Source: Brachionus rotundiformis (taxonomy: Eukaryota > Rotifera > Eurotatoria > Ploima > Brachionidae). Taken from it: DNA of 64,000 nt. This document shows, piece by piece, positions 56,743 to 64,000 of this stretch; the stretch's first letter is position 1; each line of letters begins with the position of its first letter. The notes beneath the pieces are model-generated. The model saw only the letters and a list, made by a program, of their open reading frames with translations, searched no databases and was not told where the DNA came from. Location: the NCBI GenBank assembly GCA_016802295.1, contig JAESIW010000180.1:320752-384751 (forward strand). The letters are read 5' to 3'. Made by a program: the position numbers and the translations under genes.

Positions 56743-57154
56743 AAGTTTATTATAACTACAAGCACCATGAATTTTTCCAGTTTTCTAGATTTATTTTGCC
56801 AAATGACAATTTTATAAAGATAAATATTCAAAGATAAAATAAGACAAAAAAAATTATTCATTTGAAAAGATGTTCATGTTGAGAATCAGCTTTTAATTTA
56901 AGTTAATCATAAAATAGAATCTGAAAATGGAATATCTGTAATTTTTTCAGCTCTTAAAATATTTTGAAAAGTCTCTCATATAAAAAAATTTTAAAATTTT
57001 AATTGAATCGCTATTCTATTTTTGTGTCAAGTAAAGAACTATATTTGATTTAAAAGAAAAAAATAAAATAGCAATTCTAGTTATTAAAGGTGATAAAAAG
57101 AAGTTGTTATTTAAAAAAAAAGTTCTTTTAGTTTAAGGTATTAAATTATTTAAA
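56743..57154. other. AT-rich intergenic DNA
   Basis: No gene recognised between the LINE fragment and the astacin gene. Confidence 0.55.
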
Positions 57155-58003
57155 TTAATTGAATTTTTGAAAAAATATTGCTTGAATGAAAAAACAAAAG
57201 ATTGACATGGTAAAGATCGCCAAAATGTCAAATTTATCTTTCGCCATATTACAATCATAAAATTTCCTTATTTCACCAATATCTGTGCTAGTTAGATAAG
57301 TTTGATTAAACTTGTTAATTAATTGAACTCCACTTTTAAGAGGAACAATGGTCGGTGAGCCATCAATAGAAAAAGCGTCTGACTCATAATGCAGAATCGA
57401 ATCATAATCATAACTAAAGCCTAAATCTTTTCCATCTTGCCTTATTTGAAAATTGCTTTCAACACCACTCTGAATTTTAGCCCAATTAATTGTAACATAG
57501 TTGTCTCGATCTGGCCTAGTTTGTTCATGATCAAACCCCAAAGCATGCATCAATTCATGGGCAACAGTTCCAGTAAAAATGCAAGAACCTCGACTTGCTG
57601 GTGTTGGAATTTTTAAAGATAAAGGCTGAGCACCAGTGAATACTTTTCCAATATAGGACCAGCAACCACTATCACTAAAAATTCTTAGATATGTTGTTTC
57701 GGTTGTTCTTTGAGTAAATTTAATGCAATCTTTTCCATTTATTCTTGTCGAGTCCTCAATTAACTTCATTCCTGCCTTGATAACAGAAACTTGCTGGGCA
57801 GAGTAACTGGCATCAATTGTGTATGGTACCAATCCCTCTGTCCATTTTGAAAATACATTTAAATCTTTTGCGTAACCTTTCGAATTTGGTTTTCTAATTG
57901 ATTTTTCATATATATCAGCTGGTGCATTGTAGTCAAATTGAAGTGGATATGAATGAGTATAGCTTATTAACACAATCAAGCTTAAAATTCTTATTATAAA
58001 CAT
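57155..58003 (-). CDS. astacin family zinc metalloprotease (M12A)
   Basis: Secreted or membrane-tethered endopeptidase. Single exon, 282 residues. Signal peptide 1-18; short propeptide without an evident F-x-G-D aspartate switch. The catalytic domain begins near WTEGLVPYTID (54-64). Zinc site HELMHALGFDHEQTRPDRD at 149-167: His149, Glu150, His153, His159. The Met-turn position reads S-I-L-H-Y (202-206), with Leu204 in place of the nearly invariant Met and the zinc-liganding Tyr kept. Family cysteines Cys93/Cys251 and Cys114/Cys141 are present. After the domain, residues 259-278 are strongly hydrophobic, so a C-terminal membrane anchor (or GPI signal) replaces the usual EGF/CUB modules. Confidence 0.94.
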   Translation of the reverse strand: MFIIRILSLIVLISYTHSYPLQFDYNAPADIYEKSIRKPNSKGYAKDLNVFSKWTEGLVPYTIDASYSAQQVSVIKAGMKLIEDSTRINGKDCIKFTQRTTETTYLRIFSDSGCWSYIGKVFTGAQPLSLKIPTPASRGSCIFTGTVAHELMHALGFDHEQTRPDRDNYVTINWAKIQSGVESNFQIRQDGKDLGFSYDYDSILHYESDAFSIDGSPTIVPLKSGVQLINKFNQTYLTSTDIGEIRKFYDCNMAKDKFDILAIFTMSIFCFFIQAIFFQKFN

Positions 58004-59521
58004 TTATTTATTTCTGGATATTTTTTAAAACTAAATTTCAAAACCTTACCGATCTTAGCAATTTATACTGATTTTGAGAATAGTTAAAATATGTGAATTA
58101 TTACTAAGGTAATCACCAAATTATATAAAAACTTATAAACTGTATATTGAATGTTAAAATTCATTTTTATTTAAATAAACAAAGACTTTTAATTTAGAAT
58201 TTTGAAATCAAAGAAATTACAGTCAAAATCTTTTGATTAAATTTTCATAATCATTTTCAAGTTTTTTTTTTCAAAAATGACTTTTTACTCTAATTGTACT
58301 CAGTTAAAACAATTTTAGGCTTAATTAGCATTAGAATACTCAAATTCGGCATATTGAAAGTTATTATCAAAACTTAATAATCATGTTCAAAAATCATTTA
58401 TTTAAAAATTTTTTAGAATTTTTTTGATCGGAATATTCAATGCAGAGATAGATTTTTATGTGTAACAAGAGATGTTCCAAGCAAAAATTTGCACACATTA
58501 AAAATTTAACATTGTTTGTCTAATTTTAGAATGTATTCATAACAAAACGAAAAAAGTTCTAAAAATTTAATAAGATTTTCTTTTATCTTTTATATATTAG
58601 AATTTTGTTGTTTCACCCAAATTTAAATTAATTTATAGAACTTTTTGGCATTTTTTGATATTTTTAATTCTGCAAATAACTTACAATATATAAAAGCTTG
58701 ATATAAACAATTACAACAAGTATTACAAGTGCTAAGTTAAACAAAATTCATTTAAAATTTATATTATTTCCCAGACAATCTGTAAATTTCAAAATTTTGG
58801 TAATTTAGAGATTAGGCTTTTTTAAGATATTATTCTTTGATTTTTCAATTCAATTTAAAACACGTAATAAACACTAGGATGGTTGACTTACATATATTAC
58901 TGTAATTTAATTTATTCCAAATTTTTACTTTAAAAATCTTTATTTAAATAAAGAAAATGAAACTATTTCTATGTTCAAAAAGTTAATAGATGTCTCAAAT
59001 ATCAGCAAATTTTAGCTTTTCAAAAAATAGTATAAATTGCTTAAATTTCTAAGTTGTTTAAAAAAAATATACTATTATTCTCAACTTAATATTAAATTTC
59101 TAAAAAAGAAAAAAAAATTAAATTAAAACCATTCTATTTTTCATTAACAATTATTATTTTAATCATTTAATTAAAAAAATTTTAAAAATCTAGCTTGAAA
59201 CCATTTTTAAATAAAAATTTTCCGTTTTCAATTTTACTAAAATTTTAAGTTAGCGGTAAAAATGTAATTAAATCATGAAATTAAATCTGTGGTTCACCTA
59301 TATTTTTGTGTTTATAAAAATTTTTATATTTAATTTCAAATTTAAATTTAAAAGCATACTTTTTATTTGTTTTAGTTTTTCAATTTTATTAAAATTATTT
59401 AAGCCTGAATTTAGCGTATCTATTAATTGCTTTGGCTTTAAAATCTCCTTTCAACTAAATTAAATACAATTAAATTTTTATAAAAACTTAATTAAATACT
59501 TTAAATGGTGGTTTAAAATTA
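58004..59521. other. 1.5 kb of AT-rich intergenic DNA
   Basis: Upstream of the astacin gene. A low-complexity Phe/Lys frame at 59275-59463 is not credible as a gene. Confidence 0.55.
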
Positions 59522-59524
59522 CTT

Positions 59525-59608
59525 TTGATTGCTGCTCTGGTACTTGTTGCAATACAGGAAGCTTTTTTACATTAGTCTCATCTACAATCCATTCTTCAGA
59601 TTTTGAAA
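59525..59608 (-). pseudogene. decayed exon of a synaptopodin-2-like paralogue
   Basis: Minus strand reads K-S-E-E-W-I-V-D-E-T-N-V-K-K-L-P, then V-L-Q-Q-V-P-E-Q-Q-S-K, followed by GTAATTTTAAACCACCAT. The active gene at about 50310-50402 reads KSEKWVVDETNVKRVPGQ and its donor continues GTAATTTTTAACTATCAT. The match crosses the splice site, so the copy is genomic, not processed. Only this end of the exon is left; upstream frames are broken. Confidence 0.7.
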
Positions 59609-59611
59609 AAA

Positions 59612-60165
59612 TTTAATGCTATCCTATTAATACCATTTTGTCTACATCAGTCATAAATTAATTTGATTAATTAAACTAATTTTCATATTTTATTTAATAT
59701 TTTAAATAAAAAATTTTAAAATACCCATCTAAAATCTTATAACTGATAGGAAATTTCTAGCATTCAAGATATTTTAATATCAGCAAAAAGAAAATGTCTT
59801 TAACAGACATCTATAACTGAATCTAAAGCAACTGTTTGACAAGTAATAGCTAAATGTGGAAGATTTGTTGGCAAAAAATTAAAATAATAATATAACTTGA
59901 TTTAAAAAATATGCAATTTATCTTTTAATTAAATTTTTCAAATTATAAAATCTATTTTGAGAATCAAGTTATTATTTTTATAGCTCAAATAAACACGTTC
60001 GTAAAATCGTTCAATAAATATGTTAGTTTTTTAAAAGACTTTTAGTAGAGAAATTTCTTCTTTTTTAAATTCATTTAAAAGTGCGAGGAAAAAACAAAAA
60101 AATTTAATTTTAGGCTTTTATTCATTTTGATTGTTTAAATAGTTTAAATTTACATACGAAAATAT
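59612..60165. other. AT-rich DNA with one odd patch
   Basis: At about 59808-59880 the minus strand reads N-L-P-H-L-A-I-T-C-Q-T-V-A-L-D-S-V-I-D-V-C before a stop. It may be another gene fragment; its source is not recognised. Confidence 0.4.
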
Positions 60166-60659
60166 TTAAGATCCTCTATACGTGGAATAACCATATTGGT
60201 TCAGAACCAAAGGAACGTGGAAATGTTGTGTACTATTTTCTACTTTAAAATGAATGACAACTTGAGGATAAAATGTTTCCAAATTTTGTGTCTTATAATA
60301 TTTTTCAACTTCAAAAACAAGTTTGTAGGTGGCCACTTCTAATAATTGATTATTCAAGAAGTTATTCATGCGTCCATCTTGATTTGAAATGTCTCTTCCA
60401 ACCAGGGTCCAATCATTGTTTTTTAATATATACAAGGCAGCTTCTACATTTGGAGAAGGCTTTCCTGTAGCCAAGTTTAAGACATGAGAACTGATGTAAC
60501 CAGTCTGTCTCTTTGGAAAAAAAATATCCTGAAAAACATTTAGTTAGTTTTAAAAAAAATTACATAATTTTTCAAATTTTGTTTTTGTACATCTTTACTT
60601 AACGCGGTACCAAACAAACAAATGGTCAAAACTATTACGGATAGTATTTTTTGATACAT
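60166..60659 (-). CDS. URAH: secreted 5-hydroxyisourate hydrolase (transthyretin fold)
   Basis: Exons 60659-60591 and 60528-60166, in phase 0, 143 residues. Exon 1 is a complete signal peptide (MYQKILSVIVLTICLFGTAL). The mature part carries the HIUase landmarks: SSHVLNLATGKPSPNV with the active-site His, SNQDGRMNN with the active-site Arg, HFHVPLVLN, and the C-terminal tetrapeptide YRGS that separates true HIU hydrolases from transthyretins. The enzyme opens 5-hydroxyisourate in the uricase pathway. Most animal HIUases are peroxisomal or cytosolic, so the secretory leader is unusual. A donor choice 13 bp upstream is excluded by phase. Confidence 0.9.
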
Positions 60660-61015
60660 ATTGAAAATTAAAGTTTTGTCTAGTTCAACTTTTAGTATAT
60701 TTTTAAACCAAGGTGTTTAAATACTTGAATTTTACCCTTCATTTGCAGGTGTTACAATTAAATAATTTTAAAATTATATAATACAGATTAGAAATCTTTT
60801 TTAAAATAACTATCAAATAGATGACATTTGAGATATGCAAAAATTATACAATACTTAAAATTTTTTGGTTTTACCTTATCACGTTTTTATAAGTGTTGTA
60901 ATCAAAATTAATATAGTACTGATAAAAAATGATCTAGAATAACTTTCCATTCGTCGTATTTTAATTTAAGTTTTTTTATTGAAAAAGATAAAATGAGAAT
61001 TTTAATTGTAAAATA
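60660..61015. other. AT-rich spacer
   Basis: Between two minus-strand genes; no feature recognised. Confidence 0.55.
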
Positions 61016-61321
61016 CTAAAAACTAATATCCGATGGTTTGACCCCAGTATCTTGTAGAAATTTGTGTATTATCTTTTGCTGATCCTCTGGAAAAGTATCT
61101 ATGACATCACTGGGTTGATCAACACCACCTGTCTTAGTAGCCTCCTCTAAACGTTCGTAGTAATCTCTTAAGACTTTTTTCTCATTTTCGCTTTTTTGAG
61201 CGTAAAAAGGTGACTGCTGGTACGAAGGATAAATCTTTTGTTGGTTTGCTTTCGAATTTTGGATATTTTTTTTCAGAGAAAAAAATCTAGTTTTTACCAA
61301 ATTGGGCAATTTAGTTGCCAT
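61016..61321 (-). CDS. small probable mitochondrial protein, family unknown
   Basis: Start chosen at the second ATG (61321), giving MATKLPNLVKTRFFSLKKNI, a basic amphipathic leader typical of mitochondrial import; an upstream in-frame ATG at 61348 would put a hydrophobic MKRCIIITV before it. The rest is hydrophilic: YYERLEEATKTGGVDQPSDV, then FPEDQQKIIHKFLQDTGVK. About 101 residues, single exon, intact. No family recognised. Confidence 0.6.
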   Translation of the reverse strand: MATKLPNLVKTRFFSLKKNIQNSKANQQKIYPSYQQSPFYAQKSENEKKVLRDYYERLEEATKTGGVDQPSDVIDTFPEDQQKIIHKFLQDTGVKPSDISF

Positions 61322-61348
61322 AACAGTAATAATGATACAGCGTTTCAT

Positions 61349-61834
61349 AAGTTGTTTATTTCAAATATATCTAATAATAATTTGAAAAAATTGTCTAAAA
61401 AACATGAATAAAAATAACAAAATAAAATTCTTTAAATAGAACTAAAGCTTATTACAAAATTTTTTTCTCAAAATGTACAAAAATAAAATCTAATTTTTTT
61501 TTAAATTTACTTATAAAAATGATAAAAAAGCAAAAAATTTGATAGATTATTTAAATAAAATTATTATTAGAGTAAATATTATTCTAAATACACAAAGGTC
61601 TTATAATATTATGAGATGAAGTGTATTTGGCGCTCTAGAAGCCTAATTTATTATTAAACGACAAAAGTTAATTTATTTTTAATTTTTTAAAATTTAATAA
61701 TTTATCTTTTTTGCATTATTTGAAATATTACATGGGTTGATTATTTAAATCAATTTTTAACACTAAAATTAGTTTTCAAAATAATTAAAATTATGTGAAA
61801 TTAGAATTTATTGAATTTTGCGAATTTAAAAAAA
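61349..61834. other. AT-rich intergenic DNA between divergent genes
   Basis: Shared upstream region of the minus-strand gene ending near 61348 and the plus-strand gene at 61835; no motif stands out. Confidence 0.55.
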
Positions 61835-63625
61835 ATGGAAAAACAAGAAAGCTCTTTGGAAAGTATAATTGTTCTGACCGATCCGGTCGATTCCTCAAAC
61901 CAACTTCCTCAGATAGAATGCCTTTGCCATGATGATTATTTGAGCTCTGGTCATAACACAATAAGCATTGAGCAAGAAAATAAAAATTTAAGAGCGCTTT
62001 TAAACATGTGCCAAGTCCAAAATTTTCAACTCCGTTCCAAGCTTCATAAACAGGAAAAAATGGACGCATTTGTCGATATCGAATCTGCTTGTCTTGTTGA
62101 AAAAATCGAAAAAAACTTAACGGAAGCTAACAGAATTTTCAATAGTCAAGACCAACTGAAAAATTCAATGCAGTATTTGGTCAAAAATTTATGGAGCAGC
62201 GTTGCTTTTAGCCTTTCGGATGAAAAACTTATATGTTTGACCAGAGCTAAAAATGAGTTGTTGGACAAATTGGAAAAAAATGAGCAAAAATGCCAATTCA
62301 ATGTTGATTATATTCTACAACAATTTGAAATTTTGAAATCAAATAATTTAAAATTGAAAAATAAACTAGAAGAACAAAAAATAATAATAAACAGTCTAAC
62401 CGAGTTATCATCAAAAAAAAAGTCAATTGAGAAGCCCATTTTCAGAAATTATTCTTCCAATTACTTGAATTTATTTTTAAAAAAAAATAGCCAAGATTTG
62501 ATCGAATTTTTGAAAAGTGAGATTTTTGACCAGAAGATTTTTTATAGGCAAAAAATGATACCAATAGTGAACGACTCGCTCTTCTCAGAATATGAAAATG
62601 AAAAGATAATTTCTGATCATGTGAATGAATTTTACAAATATGAAGATTTAATCAGTAAAATTAAGTATGACAAAACGTGTTCCCATATTGGCTTGGTAAT
62701 TAAATTTGAGCACATAATTGAGCGTATTTTTTCAGCCCAAGACTGGTCAACTGATAATAATCAAACTCAAAATTTAAATATAAAACCAAAAAATTCCAAA
62801 GTTATAAATTGGATAAATAAAGCATTGGTAAAAATAAATTTATCCAAATTTTCTAGTCAATCCGAGTCAATCGTGCACAATATTTATTCAAGTCTTTATA
62901 AACTGTTTGGTTTGACAACAATATTTGATGATGAGAGTATGCAAGAGCTTGGCGGTGATGCCATAGACAGACTATTGCTTCCTGTTCTCGAGTCATCTAG
63001 CATAATATTTGACATTTTTGTCACAGATAATTACCATATTTTAAATCAGGAATTAAATTTCAAGACAACTTTGGTACTAACCAGTGCCGCAAATGATGTG
63101 GAAAAGAATTTGATAAGTTTTTTAAATATCTATATCAAAGTTTACAAGATAATTTTTCATAAAAGTGTAGAAAAAAAACTTAAAAAGCATCAAATAGGAC
63201 CAAATGGGGAGAATATTTTAAATTTTTTGTCCTATCTTGAGCTTCTTAAAGACCTGACTGTTCTGGTTTGTAGTTCATTGACTAGGAAATTTGAGACCTA
63301 CGAACCACATTTTCATATGATGAACAATCAAAAAAATTCTCCAGAAAACACTTGGTTTATGAGACTGAAGAAAAATATTTTTAATGCAACTCAACCAGAT
63401 ATATCTCTTCTCAAGTCTATTGAAGAAGAGTTTGTAGACTTGATTTTTAATTGCTCATATTCTCTTTTTTTAACAACTTTAGATTTTACCAAGAAAAATA
63501 ATGTGCCGATCGCTAAATTTGCCATATATTATTTTTCAGATTGTTTTAGTCCTAAAGTTTTGGACTCAGGCTCAACGTTACCATTGGAAAATTCAAGTTT
63601 AGGTTTTTACTCTGATGTCGACTAA
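61835..63625 (+). CDS. paralogue B: shared N-terminal module fused to a large unknown C-terminus
   Basis: Single exon, 596 residues; the start ATG at 61835 is favoured over frame extension because no earlier ATG lies in frame. Residues about 1-145 align with the gene at 54718-55737: SLESIIVLTD, LRALLNMCQVQNFQLRSKLH, CLVEKIEKNLTEANRIF, QYLVKNLWSSVAFSL, LLDKLEKN. From about residue 190 the protein is unlike paralogue A: mainly helical, with no zinc-finger cysteines, blocks such as IDRLLLPVLESSSIIFDIFV and LNFLSYLELLKDLTVLVCSS, and a Ser/Asp end. No domain recognised in that part. Intronless and intact over about 1.8 kb of AT-rich DNA, so under selection. Confidence 0.82.
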   Translation: MEKQESSLESIIVLTDPVDSSNQLPQIECLCHDDYLSSGHNTISIEQENKNLRALLNMCQVQNFQLRSKLHKQEKMDAFVDIESACLVEKIEKNLTEANRIFNSQDQLKNSMQYLVKNLWSSVAFSLSDEKLICLTRAKNELLDKLEKNEQKCQFNVDYILQQFEILKSNNLKLKNKLEEQKIIINSLTELSSKKKSIEKPIFRNYSSNYLNLFLKKNSQDLIEFLKSEIFDQKIFYRQKMIPIVNDSLFSEYENEKIISDHVNEFYKYEDLISKIKYDKTCSHIGLVIKFEHIIERIFSAQDWSTDNNQTQNLNIKPKNSKVINWINKALVKINLSKFSSQSESIVHNIYSSLYKLFGLTTIFDDESMQELGGDAIDRLLLPVLESSSIIFDIFVTDNYHILNQELNFKTTLVLTSAANDVEKNLISFLNIYIKVYKIIFHKSVEKKLKKHQIGPNGENILNFLSYLELLKDLTVLVCSSLTRKFETYEPHFHMMNNQKNSPENTWFMRLKKNIFNATQPDISLLKSIEEEFVDLIFNCSYSLFLTTLDFTKKNNVPIAKFAIYYFSDCFSPKVLDSGSTLPLENSSLGFYSDVD

Positions 63626-63942
63626 CATTAAACAAATATAAGAATAATAGGGACATACAGCCGAGTAGATTAATAGGATGATGTGAGTCAAAATTGAGTT
63701 TACGATGATAAAAAAATATTAATTTTCTAATTTTTAATAAATTGAAAGAGTTATTTACATTTAATTTTGATATATTTATTTTTGGTTAACTGAATCTAGA
63801 ATACTAAAATTTAGCTTTTACTATTTAAGCAATACAAGTTGAACTTATAATTCAAAAAAATATTCATTTAGGCTTACTAATTTTCCACACTAAATATAAA
63901 TATACCCAAAAAGTTATATTTATAAATAGCGGTTGACAAAAG
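63626..63942. other. intergenic DNA
   Basis: Short spacer before the next gene. TTATATTTATAAATAG at about 63915-63929 lies shortly before the following ATG and could be a TATA-like element. Confidence 0.5.
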
Positions 63943-64000
63943 ATGATTGTCCCAAAAGCGGGCGGCAAATACTATGACCAACTTTGCCCATTAAAAAAAG
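63943..64000 (+). CDS. start of a gene cut by the window end
   Basis: ATG then I-V-P-K-A-G-G-K-Y-Y-D-Q-L-C-P-L-K-K, open to the last base and rich in C/G-ending codons compared with the upstream DNA. Product not recognised from 19 residues. Confidence 0.5.
   Translation, partial: MIVPKAGGKYYDQLCPLKK

Noticed and set aside
59275..59463. 62-codon Phe/Lys-rich frame
   Set aside because: Low-complexity translation of AT-rich DNA.

Overview
The window is AT-rich nuclear DNA of a small-genome animal. Its genes are split by short GT-AG introns (mostly about 50 bp, one apparently 26 bp) and it holds clear animal orthologues: KIF12, GGNBP2, SLC25A26, RPS28, an alpha-like glutathione S-transferase, an astacin protease, a 5-hydroxyisourate hydrolase and a synaptopodin-2-like PDZ protein. 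A TTAGGG-type telomere motif occurs internally. The compact, AT-rich style would suit a rotifer or similar invertebrate, but the species cannot be fixed from sequence alone. Splice joins given here come from reading frame, GT/AG sites, phase and family alignment from memory; none was tested against RNA.

Layout. 1-5.9 kb: a minus-strand exon edge, a secreted C-type-lectin-like gene, then mostly AT-rich DNA with two retroelement tails. 6-14.6 kb: KIF12 (+) with up to three alternative first coding exons. 13-16.8 kb: LINE relics and loose exons of unplaced genes. 17.1-20.3 kb: GGNBP2 (-). 21.9-33.8 kb: two convergent SET-domain paralogues, each next to a copy of the same truncated non-LTR retroelement; between them lie RPS28, SLC25A26, three tRNA-Ser genes, a GST and a decayed secreted-protein gene. 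34-44 kb: six more tRNA-Ser genes, a divergent P450-like gene, transposon and LINE debris and a CCDC15-like coiled-coil gene (-). 44.5-51.4 kb: an orphan two-exon 3' gene end and the synaptopodin-2-like gene (+). 53-64 kb: a C2H2 protein, two paralogues sharing only their N-terminal half (54.7 and 61.8 kb), tRNA-Asn, a LINE relic in a long direct repeat, astacin, a decayed synaptopodin-like exon, a secreted HIU hydrolase, a small probable mitochondrial protein and the first codons of a gene cut by the window end.

The genes do not form one pathway: this is ordinary mixed animal gene order. The unusual part is the repeat biology. Nine near-identical tRNA-Ser(UGA) genes sit in 17 kb, partly as inverted pairs that behave like movable cassettes. 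A 5'-truncated retroelement family carries a paired-hairpin head, shared disabling mutations, clean target duplications and an apparent paralogous empty site. Other points for follow-up are secretory-type SET proteins with a locally replaced middle exon, a P450 lacking the K-helix ExxR motif, and a shared N-terminal module joined to two different C-termini.
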